Shown here: positions 7,673-15,157 of the stretch, piece by piece
Layout: the number at the start of each line of letters is the position of its first letter
Position numbering within the stretch: position 1 is the stretch's first letter
Source of the DNA: Dietzia alimentaria 72
Lineage (GTDB): Bacteria > Actinomycetota > Actinomycetes > Mycobacteriales > Mycobacteriaceae
Reading direction: 5' to 3'
Assembly (NCBI RefSeq): GCF_000226215.1
Contig: NZ_AGFF01000003.1
Span: 62,001 to 126,000 of the forward strand
DNA length: 64,000 bases
The notes under the pieces: model-generated
What the model saw: the letters and a program-made list of their open reading frames with translations, nothing else
Told to the model about the DNA's origin: nothing
The model's database searches: none
Translations under genes and position numbers: made by a program

Positions 7673-8917
7673 ATGAATGTGACCATCCCCGCAGGCTTCG
7701 ACTTCACCGACCCGGACCTGTTCGAGAAGCGACTGCCGCACGACGAGTGGCGTCAGCTGCGCCGCGCAGAGCCCATCCGGCGGGTCGAGAAGAGCCCCGG
7801 GGTCGACGGATTCGACGACGACCACTACTGGCTGGTCACCAAGCACGCCGACGTCAAGGAGATCTCCCGCATCACGGGAGAAAAGTTCTCCGCCGGCGAG
7901 AACACAGTGATCCCCCGGTTCGCGGAGGGCACCGATCGCTCGATCATCGAGGCCCAGCGAGAGATGCTCATCAACGAGGACGGCGAGATCCACAAGAAGC
8001 ACCGCCGCATCATTTCCCGCGGCTTCACCCCGCGCGGCGTGGCCGGAATGCGCGACGAGCTCGCCGATCGTGCCCGGAAGATCGTCACCGAGGCGGCCGA
8101 CGGCAAGGCGGATGACTTCGTCACCTCCGTCGCCTCCGAGCTTCCGCTCCAGGCGATCGCCGAACTGCTGGGCGTGCCCCAGGAGGACCGTCACAAGATC
8201 TTCGAGTGGTCCAACACCATGACCAGCTACGACACGGACGGCGGCATGGAGTCCGCCGCCCTGGCGTCGATGCAGCTCATCGAGTACACCAACGCGATGG
8301 CCGAGGACCGGACCAAGAATCCGCAGGACGACATCGTGTCCAAGCTCGTCCACGCGGACATCGACGGAGAGCACCTCTCACCAGAGGAATTCGGCTGGTT
8401 CGTCACGCTGCTCGCCGTGGCCGGCAACGAGACGACCCGCAACGCCACCACCCACGGCATGGTCGCGATGCTCGAGAACCCCGACCAGTGGGAGCTGTTC
8501 AAGGCCGAGCGTCCCGAAACCGCCTACGACGAGATCCTGCGGTGGGCGACGCCGGTCAGCCAGTTCCAGCGCACCGCGATCGAGGACGTGGAGATCGGTG
8601 GCGTGACCATCCGCAAGGGCGAGCGCGCCGTGATCTGTTACGGCTCGGCGAACTTTGACGAGGACGTCTTCGAAGACCCCTTCACTTTCAATATCCTGCG
8701 GAACCCCAACCCGCACGTGACGTTCGGTGGACAGGGTCCGCACTACTGCATCGGCGCCAACCTGGCGATGATGCAGCTGGAGCTGATCTTCAACGCGATC
8801 GCCGACCACCTGCCCGACCTCACCTCGCTCGGCGATCCCACGCGTCTGCGCTCCGGGTGGCTCAACGGCCTCACCGAGTGGAAGGTCGACCTGGGCACCT
8901 GCCCCGTCGCGCGCTGA
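7673..8917 (+). CDS. Cytochrome P450, CYP125-like steroid C26(27)-monooxygenase
   Basis: 414 residues from ATG 7673, preceded by TAGGAG. The sequence strongly recalls mycobacterial CYP125A1: FDFTDPDLFEKRLP at the N-terminus, I-helix AVAGNETTRN (about 245), ExxR in YDEILRWATPV (about 285), NPNPHVTFGGQGPHYCIGAN with the heme-ligand Cys (about 343-362), and LRSGWLNGL near the end. CYP125 oxidises the terminal carbon of the cholesterol side chain. No ferredoxin or other steroid genes are adjacent. Regulation is probably by the divergent MarR protein. Confidence 0.88.
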   Translation: MNVTIPAGFDFTDPDLFEKRLPHDEWRQLRRAEPIRRVEKSPGVDGFDDDHYWLVTKHADVKEISRITGEKFSAGENTVIPRFAEGTDRSIIEAQREMLINEDGEIHKKHRRIISRGFTPRGVAGMRDELADRARKIVTEAADGKADDFVTSVASELPLQAIAELLGVPQEDRHKIFEWSNTMTSYDTDGGMESAALASMQLIEYTNAMAEDRTKNPQDDIVSKLVHADIDGEHLSPEEFGWFVTLLAVAGNETTRNATTHGMVAMLENPDQWELFKAERPETAYDEILRWATPVSQFQRTAIEDVEIGGVTIRKGERAVICYGSANFDEDVFEDPFTFNILRNPNPHVTFGGQGPHYCIGANLAMMQLELIFNAIADHLPDLTSLGDPTRLRSGWLNGLTEWKVDLGTCPVAR

Positions 8918-8930
8918 ACCGGGCCGGGCG

Positions 8931-9266
8931 TCAGCCCAACCACGCCTGCAGCACCATGTAGGTCGCGGTGCCCAGGACGATGCTCGCCGCAGCTCGCCGA
9001 AAGGCAAGGTGCACAGCCAAAGTGAGCGTCAATGCTGCCAGTGCCGGGATCCACGAACCGATCTCCATGGTGGTGTCCCGCAGGGTGTAGACCACCAGCA
9101 CGACCATCACCCCGGCGGGCATCGCACGACCGAGATAGCGGACGACCTCCGAGTCCCGTAGTCGTGTCAGCGCGATAAACGGCGCGGCCCGCAGCGCGAC
9201 CGTCACCAGAAACATCACACCGAGCCCGGCCAGTAGGTAGCCGGCGGGCGGGATAGCCGGGTTCAC
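8931..9266 (-). CDS. azlD: AzlD-type branched-chain amino acid export subunit
   Basis: 111 residues with four hydrophobic helices and the AzlD hallmark LRAAPFIAL (about 26-34), with Arg-x-x-Pro in the first half. AzlD is the small partner of AzlC in exporters of branched-chain amino acids or related compounds. The GTG start at 9266 overlaps the AzlC stop by 4 bp, so the two subunits are translationally coupled. It converges on the P450 gene. Confidence 0.85.
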   Translation of the reverse strand: MNPAIPPAGYLLAGLGVMFLVTVALRAAPFIALTRLRDSEVVRYLGRAMPAGVMVVLVVYTLRDTTMEIGSWIPALAALTLTLAVHLAFRRAAASIVLGTATYMVLQAWLG

Positions 9267-10024
9267 GCGGCATCCCGCCCGGCCCGCGCAGTCCAGACAT
9301 ACCGCGCCAGGAGCACCGCCACGTACGCGCTCAGTCCGACCAACATCATCTGCCCGGGGGCCACCCACGCCGCCACGAGCCCGCAGACCAGGCCGATCAC
9401 CGGCGACGGCAGGTCGCCGGAGGCACGCCAGGCGTCCACCGCGAGCACCGCGAACAGTGCGGTCAGCGCGAACTGCAATCCGTCCAGACCCGGCGGCAGG
9501 GCGGTCCCGATCAGTGCTCCCACGATCCCCGGGAGAACCCAGAGGGACTGACAGGTGATCGCGATGGTCATGGTCCGCGGGCCCGTCATGTCGCTCCGCC
9601 GCTTGGTGGCGGTGATCGCGTACACCTCGTCGGTGAGGGCGTACACCGCGTAGATGCGGGCGACCTTCGACCTGATCGACCCGATGGGGAAGCTGAGCCC
9701 GTAGAAGACGTGCCGGAAGTTCACCAGGAATGCGGCCGCGGCCAGTGAATACAGGGGAGTGACCGCCGTCAGCAGCCCGATCGCCAGGAACTCCATGGAC
9801 CCCGCGTAGATCACGATCGAGAAGACGGGCGCCCACCACCAGTCGAATCCCGCCTGCGTGATGAGCACCCCGAACGCCAGCCCGAGTGGGATCAGCCCCA
9901 CGCCCACAGGCGCAGCATCCACGAGACCCTTGCGGATCTCTGCGCTGGTGGAGGAGGCGGACGACACGCCGGGCAGTCTATCCAGCAACAATTCGACATC
10001 ACCCCCGCGCGAACCCTTCCGCAT
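9263..10024 (-). CDS. azlC: AzlC-type branched-chain amino acid permease subunit
   Basis: 253 residues from ATG 10024; ATG 10054 is also in frame but would overlap the divergent glyoxalase start. AzlC features include the N-terminal IRKGLVDAAPVGVGLIPLGLAFGVL, YAGSMEFLAIGLL, LVNFRHVFYGLSF and YALTDEVYAIT. It is a membrane permease working with the coupled AzlD. The start is uncertain because both divergent genes have little room for leaders and may be leaderless. Confidence 0.85.
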   Translation of the reverse strand: MRKGSRGGDVELLLDRLPGVSSASSTSAEIRKGLVDAAPVGVGLIPLGLAFGVLITQAGFDWWWAPVFSIVIYAGSMEFLAIGLLTAVTPLYSLAAAAFLVNFRHVFYGLSFPIGSIRSKVARIYAVYALTDEVYAITATKRRSDMTGPRTMTIAITCQSLWVLPGIVGALIGTALPPGLDGLQFALTALFAVLAVDAWRASGDLPSPVIGLVCGLVAAWVAPGQMMLVGLSAYVAVLLARYVWTARAGRDAA

Positions 10025-10052
10025 GCGTGCTGCGCGGCGCACACTCGGATCC

Positions 10053-10472
10053 ATGAATGCCCAACCCCACCGGTCACCGCCCGCACCCACCGTCTGGCAC
10101 TGCCTGCAGTGCACGGACGCCCGCTCGGTCATAGACTGGCTGGTCAACTCACTCGGCTTTGTCGAATCGTTCTCACACGCCGAGGAAGGCCGTGTAGCCC
10201 ACGCCGAACTGCTTTGGCCCGAGGGCGGTGGCGTCATGTTGGGCGATCGCCAGCGGGATGCCCACGATCCGCATGCCACTCCGGTGGGTTCCGCGCTGGC
10301 GTACATCGTGACCGCCGACTCCGACATGGTCTACGAGCGCGCGAAGGCAGCTGGCGCCGAGATCGTGATGGAAATGCACGACACCGACTACGGCGACCAC
10401 GGTTTCTCAACGCGGGATCCGGAGGGCAACGTGTGGTCCGTCGGGCAGTACCGGGGCCAGCCCTCCCCGTGA
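10053..10472 (+). CDS. Glyoxalase/bleomycin-resistance (VOC) family protein
   Basis: 139 residues of one VOC fold. The first beta-alpha unit reads VWHCLQCTDARSVIDWLVNSLGF; AHAELLWPEGGGVMLG carries a metal-side strand, and the C-terminal DTDYGDHGFSTRDPEGNVWSVGQ is typical of this superfamily (dioxygenases, glyoxalases, antibiotic-binding proteins). The substrate is unknown. It diverges from azlC and converges on an MFS gene with 12 bp between stops. Confidence 0.85.
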   Translation: MNAQPHRSPPAPTVWHCLQCTDARSVIDWLVNSLGFVESFSHAEEGRVAHAELLWPEGGGVMLGDRQRDAHDPHATPVGSALAYIVTADSDMVYERAKAAGAEIVMEMHDTDYGDHGFSTRDPEGNVWSVGQYRGQPSP

Positions 10473-10484
10473 TCCGCAGACGGG

Positions 10485-11756
10485 TCAACGCTCCTGATCG
10501 ACCGCCGGCACCAGTGGGATAGCCACCGCCGCGACCACGGCGGCTCCGGCAAAGACGGGCCAGTAGCCGAGCACGTCGATCACCGCGGCTATCAGGGGGG
10601 TGGCCAGGGAGATCGTGATGAACTGCGAGGTGTTCTGCACGCCCAGGGCGCGTCCGGACCAGCGTGGCCCGGCGTATTCGGCCACGGCGGTGAAGGCCAG
10701 CCCGTTGTCAGATACCGAGAGCACGGTGGCCACCACGGCCAGAGTCACCGCCACCGCGCCCGGGGCGCCCATAGCCTCGGTCACCGCCACCGCGCCCGGG
10801 GCGCCCATAGCCTCGGTCACCGCCAACGCGGCGAGGCCCGCGGTCACGGCGATCGCCACGCCGCGAATGGGCGTCATGCGAGATCCGACGCGGTCGGAGA
10901 CGGCGCCGGCGACGATCCGGGCGATCGCTCCGAGCACCTGACTCACGGTCACCACCGCGCCCGCCGACACCGCCGACCACCCGTGACCCAGCACGAGCCA
11001 GGCCAACAGGAATGACTGCAACATGCCCTGCGGAAACACCAGGAGAACCGACACGCCGTGGATGCGCTGCAGGTAGCGGGCCCCACGGTACGGCGAACCG
11101 GAGGTCCGGGGCGCCGGCGCCGCGTCGGTCGGCGCCTGTCCGGCCGGGACCGGTGGAGCCGCGGGCAGGGGAGGTTCGGTGACGACGACGAGGGCCGCCA
11201 CCGCCGACACCGTTGCCATCGCCAAGGGCACCGCGAACGCCGCAGATAGGTCGTGCGACTGCGCCAGCAGTGGCATGGTCATGGCCGCGATAGCAGCTCC
11301 CACGGGTTGGGACATCTGCCGGACCCCCATGGCCAGTCCGCGCCTGTGGGGCGGGAACCAGCCCACCACCAGGCGCCCGCTGGCGGAGTTCCCGGAGGCA
11401 GTCGCCGCTCCCGCGAGCAGCAAGAACAGGGCCATGGCCCCGTAGGAGTCGGTGAACAGGAGCGCGGTGAGCGCGAGTGCGGCCGACGCGGATCCGGAGA
11501 CCAACACGAGTTTCTCGCTGGTGCGATCGACCAGCCAGCCCCACGCGATGAGCGCGCAGGCCATGCCCACGGACGGCATCGCGACCAAGACGCCGGCCTT
11601 CGAGAGCGACATCCCCATCGAAGTGCTCATGTGAGGCAGCAGAAAGCCCACACCCACCACGAAGGCGGACCCGGAGGCGGCGACGAATGTCGCCACGGCG
11701 AGTACCAGCCAGTGCCGGGCCGTCACCTGCTGCTCGTCACCCTGCGCCGTCTCCAC
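10485..11756 (-). CDS. MFS transporter with an internal 12-residue duplication
   Basis: 423 residues with twelve predicted helices. The MFS loop 2-3 motif appears as GWLVDRTSEKLVLV (about 73-86) and its second-half counterpart as GAVSDRVGSRMTP (about 285-297). A perfect 12-residue repeat (EAMGAPGAVAVT twice) lies in the hydrophobic stretch near residues 312-336, coded by an exact 36-bp tandem duplication at 10744-10815. The substrate is unknown. It is the only gene on its strand here and has its own promoter region (11757-11834). Confidence 0.85.
   Translation of the reverse strand: METAQGDEQQVTARHWLVLAVATFVAASGSAFVVGVGFLLPHMSTSMGMSLSKAGVLVAMPSVGMACALIAWGWLVDRTSEKLVLVSGSASAALALTALLFTDSYGAMALFLLLAGAATASGNSASGRLVVGWFPPHRRGLAMGVRQMSQPVGAAIAAMTMPLLAQSHDLSAAFAVPLAMATVSAVAALVVVTEPPLPAAPPVPAGQAPTDAAPAPRTSGSPYRGARYLQRIHGVSVLLVFPQGMLQSFLLAWLVLGHGWSAVSAGAVVTVSQVLGAIARIVAGAVSDRVGSRMTPIRGVAIAVTAGLAALAVTEAMGAPGAVAVTEAMGAPGAVAVTLAVVATVLSVSDNGLAFTAVAEYAGPRWSGRALGVQNTSQFITISLATPLIAAVIDVLGYWPVFAGAAVVAAVAIPLVPAVDQER
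10744..10825. repeat. Exact 36-bp tandem duplication inside the MFS gene
   Basis: Bases 10744-10779 are repeated without change at 10780-10815, and the first ten bases recur a third time before the sequence diverges. The unit is a multiple of three and adds twelve residues to a membrane-embedded part of the MFS protein. Confidence 0.95.
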
Positions 11757-11834
11757 CTGGCTAAGCGTAGACTCGTTCCCAAATAGTAGACAACTTGTCC
11801 CACATAGCGAGACGCAACGTGGGCCCGGCGAGCG

Positions 11835-12467
11835 TCAGTTCACGTCGCCGTCGCTCACGTAGGTTGCGTACAAGGGCAGCGGCATCTCCTGTCGACGCAG
11901 CACCTCGCCCCACACGTCGACTCGGGCCGGGGCGAGCAGATCCGTGGGCAGGCTGGGCGCGACGTACCAGTCCCCGCGGTCGAGTTCGTCCTGGAGCTGC
12001 CCGGGTGCCCAACCGGTGTAGCCCACAAAGACGCGCATGCCCTCCACATCGTCACGGAGTTGGTCCGGGTCGCTGTCCAGGTCCACCACGTGCACACGGC
12101 CCTCGATCTGCTGGAGGCCCACCTGCCCCGAGCCGTCGACGCCGGACCGGAGCACCACCAGCGCGATGCCGGTGTCGGGTTTGACGGGGCCGCCGATGTG
12201 GAAGACCGGGGGAGAGGAGCACAGGTCGGACCACGCCGGCAGAATCTCTTCCACGTCGGTCTCGCTGCGGCGAGTGATCACCACGCCGAGGGACCCGGAG
12301 AAATCGTGTTCGATCATGTAGATGATCGACCGTCGGAAGTTGGGGTCGGGCATGTCCGGCGCGGAGAGGAGCAGGGAACCGGCCACGGGGTCTCGTTTGT
12401 CCATCGCGTTAAACAGGCGGTCCCCGAAGAGGCCGCCGCCGCTCAGATCGTCGGGTCCCGTGTCCAT
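11835..12467 (-). CDS. YqgE/AlgH (UPF0301) family protein
   Basis: 210 residues from ATG 12467; a GTG at 12500 is in frame. Family hallmarks are GSLLLSAPDMPDPNFRRSII, EHDFSGSLGVVITR, FHIGGPVKPD and VFVGYTGWAPGQLQDELDRG. The family is widespread and of unclear function; AlgH was once linked to alginate regulation. In M. tuberculosis the homologue Rv0038 also sits next to an MFS gene, as here (divergent MFS at 12540), so the pairing is conserved. Confidence 0.9.
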   Translation of the reverse strand: MDTGPDDLSGGGLFGDRLFNAMDKRDPVAGSLLLSAPDMPDPNFRRSIIYMIEHDFSGSLGVVITRRSETDVEEILPAWSDLCSSPPVFHIGGPVKPDTGIALVVLRSGVDGSGQVGLQQIEGRVHVVDLDSDPDQLRDDVEGMRVFVGYTGWAPGQLQDELDRGDWYVAPSLPTDLLAPARVDVWGEVLRRQEMPLPLYATYVSDGDVN

Positions 12468-12539
12468 CACTCCATGATGCCCGCGCCGACGCCCCGCCAC
12501 ATCCGTGTCCCCTCGATCGGGTCTCGCTACGGTGGCGGG

Positions 12540-13940
12540 GTGACCTCACTGTCCGCCGGCCCGCCCGGCCACGCTGGCGGACGACTCGCCGCCGCCCTTA
12601 GCGAATCCCACGGCCTGGGCCGCCTGTCCACGGCGCGGCTCGCGGCCCTGCTCAGCGAGGGTATCCACCAGGCCGCGCTCGGCGGGATCGTGCTTTTCAG
12701 CCCCGAGGCCGCCACCACGCCCGCAGCGATCGCAGGCGGGTTCGCCGTGATGCTGTTGCCGTATTCGATCGTCGGCCCGTTCGCCGCGGCCGCACTCGAC
12801 CGCTGGGATCGGCGGGTCGTGGTGGCTGCCGCGGCGCTGGTCAGGACGCTGGCCATTCTCGTGACGATCGTTCTGGTCGCGGCCGGCGGTGTCCACTCCG
12901 GAGCCGGGCTCGCCGCACTGTTCGGCCTGTCGCTGGTCGCGATCGGCCTGGGCCGTCTCATCAACACCGGCATGACCGCCTCGATGCCCAAGGTCGTGCC
13001 CGACCGGATCCTCGCCGCCACCAACTCCGTGTTGGTGACCGTGGGCTCGGTGGTCACCGCGGTGGGCGCAGTGGCGGCCTTCGCCGTGCTCGCACTCCTG
13101 GGTGCGGGTGACGCGGCCGTGTCGTGGACGCTGGTCCCGGCTGTGGTCACCGCGGTGGTGGGGGTGTGGGCGGTCCTGGCTCTGCCACGCCGGCATCTCG
13201 GACCCGACGACGACGAGGGCGTCTCCCACCCGCAGCGCGCCATTGCCGGAGAAGCATTCCGGCTCTTCGCCGGGGGATTGGCCGAGGGCTTTCGGGCCGC
13301 TCGGTCAACGCCGCTGGTCTGGGTGTCGTTGACCAGCGTGACACTGGGGCGGGCCGCGTTCGGCATCACCACCATGCTCGCGATCCTGCTGCTGCGGGAG
13401 GCTGAGACCGCGGGAACAGGCGGCCCGATCGTGGCCGGGATGGGCGGGTTCGGCCTGCTCTCTGCCGCGATCGCCGGGGGCATGGGCCTCGCGGCGGTGG
13501 TGGCCCCCTGGGCGATGTCGCGGGCCCGGCGAATCCTGGTGGTGGCGGCGGGGTCGGCCCTGTCCGGCGTGGCTCAGGCCGCCGTGGGCCCGACCCTCGA
13601 TCCGACCGCGCTGGTCGTAGGCGCCATCGCGATCGGCCTGGGCGCCCAGGTGGTCAAACTGGTCGCCGACAACGCGATGCAAACGGATGTCCCCGACTCC
13701 CGCCGTGGCGGGGTGTTCGCACTGCAGGACGCCCTGTTCAACTCGGGTTTCGTGGTGGGCATGGCGGCAGTATTGCCAATGGTTCCCGCGGACGGCCGGT
13801 CCGTAACTCTGATGCTGGTCCCGGCCGCCCTCTACGCGGTCGCTGCGGCGATGGCCCTGGTCGTGAGCTCGAGATCACGACCCCAGGCCGAGCGAGCCGG
13901 CCGCGACGGAGCCACCGCCGATCGAACCGCCACCAACTGA
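12540..13940 (+). CDS. MFS transporter (Rv0037c-like)
   Basis: 466 residues from GTG 12540. A TACGGT hexamer lies six bases before the start codon, which suggests leaderless transcription, common in actinobacteria. Twelve helices are visible; loop motif AAALDRWDRRVVV (about 82-94) and a long central hydrophilic loop (RRHLGPDDDEGVSHPQ) divide the halves. It diverges from the yqgE gene as in M. tuberculosis. Its last 22 codons overlap the 3' end of the convergent Gly-Ser repeat gene by 66 bp. The substrate is unknown. Confidence 0.83.
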   Translation: MTSLSAGPPGHAGGRLAAALSESHGLGRLSTARLAALLSEGIHQAALGGIVLFSPEAATTPAAIAGGFAVMLLPYSIVGPFAAAALDRWDRRVVVAAAALVRTLAILVTIVLVAAGGVHSGAGLAALFGLSLVAIGLGRLINTGMTASMPKVVPDRILAATNSVLVTVGSVVTAVGAVAAFAVLALLGAGDAAVSWTLVPAVVTAVVGVWAVLALPRRHLGPDDDEGVSHPQRAIAGEAFRLFAGGLAEGFRAARSTPLVWVSLTSVTLGRAAFGITTMLAILLLREAETAGTGGPIVAGMGGFGLLSAAIAGGMGLAAVVAPWAMSRARRILVVAAGSALSGVAQAAVGPTLDPTALVVGAIAIGLGAQVVKLVADNAMQTDVPDSRRGGVFALQDALFNSGFVVGMAAVLPMVPADGRSVTLMLVPAALYAVAAAMALVVSSRSRPQAERAGRDGATADRTATN

Positions 13941-15047
13941 CCCTCCAGCCACAGACCCACCTGCCACCGAGCCGCCACCGATCGACCCGCCGCCGACCGA
14001 ACCCGCGCCAGCCGAGCCAGCTCCCGCGGAGCCTGCGGCGACTGAACCCGCGGCGGCCGAACCCGCCGCGATCGAGCCGGCGTCGGCCGAGCCCGCGCCG
14101 AGAACACTGGCATCAACCGAGCCCAGGGCCTCGGCGTGGATCGCGCCCATCTCCGCCGAGCCGGCGGCAACGGCGCCCGCGTCAATGTGCGGAGGCTCGA
14201 ACGGAAGCGCCGCGTCGAGCAGGCCGTCGCCGTTGACATCGGAGACCGAGAGCCAGCCGCCCCCGCTCTCCACGGTGATGGAACCGTCGTCCTCGACCAC
14301 CGGGGGAGCCGGCTCGGCAGCAGTGCCGCCCTGCACCGGCCCGGGCGTCGGTGTATGTGGGGGCGGTGGCACGGGCTCAGGCTCCACCACCGGGGGAGTC
14401 GACCAGCGTGCCGACTCCGACGCCGCGAGTGACCCGTTCTCGAGCGCCCCCGCGGCATCCGCGAGCAGTGCCCCCCAGTCCGGCAACGAGCCGAGGGCTT
14501 CCGAGCCGGCAGCCACCGCGCCCTGCACCAGCCCGCCCACACCGTCAGCGCCGGTCAGAGCTGATCCCGCTGCCAACGACCCGGCCGCGGCCGAGCCCAG
14601 ACCCAGGGACCCGACGTCAACCGACCCGCCGCCGATAGAGCCGACACCCACGGATCCCACACCCACAGATCCTGCACCGACCGAGCCGCCACCTACCGAG
14701 CCCGCGCCAACCGAGCCCCCGCCGACGGAGCCGGCACCCACTGACCCGGCGCCCGCGGAACCAGCGCCCGCCGAACCAGCGGCGATCGACCCTGCTCCAC
14801 CGGCGTAGGCGTTCCACACGCCGCGCCCGCCGTCATCCGCGTACACGGCCTCGACGGTCGCCCCGACATCCGTCACCACCCGATCGGCAACACCGTCGAA
14901 GTCCGAATCCCAGAGGGCGTCGTCGGCGTATCCGTCGCCGTCGAAATCAAGCCACAGTGCGTCCGCCGCACCGGTTCCGAGGGTGAGGTCGGGCTCGCCC
15001 TGCCATTGCGTCGGCTCACCGACGCCGTCTCCGAAGAAGTAATCCAT
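13875..15047 (-). CDS. Gly-Ser pentapeptide-repeat protein with EF-hand-like calcium loops
   Basis: 390 residues in two similar halves. Residues 1-80 carry DFDGDGYADDALWDSDFDGVAD, two EF-hand/dockerin-like Asp loops; about 16 pentads of the form GS-V/I/A-G-A/G follow (about 85-165). A Pro-rich linker (about 220-250) leads to a second Asp loop (DVNGDGLLDAAL, about 268) and some 14 more pentads to the C-terminus. The N-terminus recalls DUF6802-type actinobacterial proteins (weak). The GS-hydrophobic-small-small period could form a pentapeptide beta-helix and resembles mycobacterial MPTR repeats. No signal peptide is seen. Two DnaA boxes lie upstream. Confidence 0.75.
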   Translation of the reverse strand: MDYFFGDGVGEPTQWQGEPDLTLGTGAADALWLDFDGDGYADDALWDSDFDGVADRVVTDVGATVEAVYADDGGRGVWNAYAGGAGSIAAGSAGAGSAGAGSVGAGSVGGGSVGAGSVGGGSVGAGSVGVGSVGVGSIGGGSVDVGSLGLGSAAAGSLAAGSALTGADGVGGLVQGAVAAGSEALGSLPDWGALLADAAGALENGSLAASESARWSTPPVVEPEPVPPPPHTPTPGPVQGGTAAEPAPPVVEDDGSITVESGGGWLSVSDVNGDGLLDAALPFEPPHIDAGAVAAGSAEMGAIHAEALGSVDASVLGAGSADAGSIAAGSAAAGSVAAGSAGAGSAGAGSVGGGSIGGGSVAGGSVAGGSVGGGSIGGGSVAAGSLGLGS

Positions 15048-15095
15048 GCCCGCAATCCTGTCGCGGACCGTGCATCGGGAACAGGCCCGATCGAG

Positions 15096-15129
15096 GATCT
15101 GTGGACAACCACACAGTTATCCACAGATC
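15096..15129. promoter_or_regulatory. Palindromic pair of perfect DnaA boxes upstream of the Gly-Ser repeat gene
   Basis: TGTGGACAA (15100-15108) and TTATCCACA (15117-15125) are both exact matches to the DnaA-box consensus TTRTNCACA, facing each other across eight bases. They lie within a larger perfect inverted repeat GATCTGTGGA (15096-15105) / TCCACAGATC (15120-15129). The site is in the 110-bp space between the GT87 gene and the repeat-protein start, about 22.8 kb from dnaA. Confidence 0.7.
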
Positions 15130-15157
15130 GGCCAGAGTCCTTGACAGTTCTCGGACT

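Noticed and set aside
8931-9839. Long 302-codon reading of the AzlD frame
   Set aside because: The upstream two thirds is antisense-like Arg/Gly text out of frame with azlC; the GTG at 9266 with a 4-bp overlap to azlC gives the normal 111-residue AzlD.
13900-14800. CRISPR-like array
   Set aside because: The 15-bp period is continuous coding repeat without unique spacers, and no cas genes are present.
14185-14808. Plus-strand Pro/Thr-rich frame with PTDPAPTEPPPTEP-like repeats
   Set aside because: It is the exact antisense of the Gly-Ser pentads. The minus-strand product has the Asp calcium loops and non-repetitive domains, so that strand is taken as coding; a real antisense protein cannot be fully excluded.
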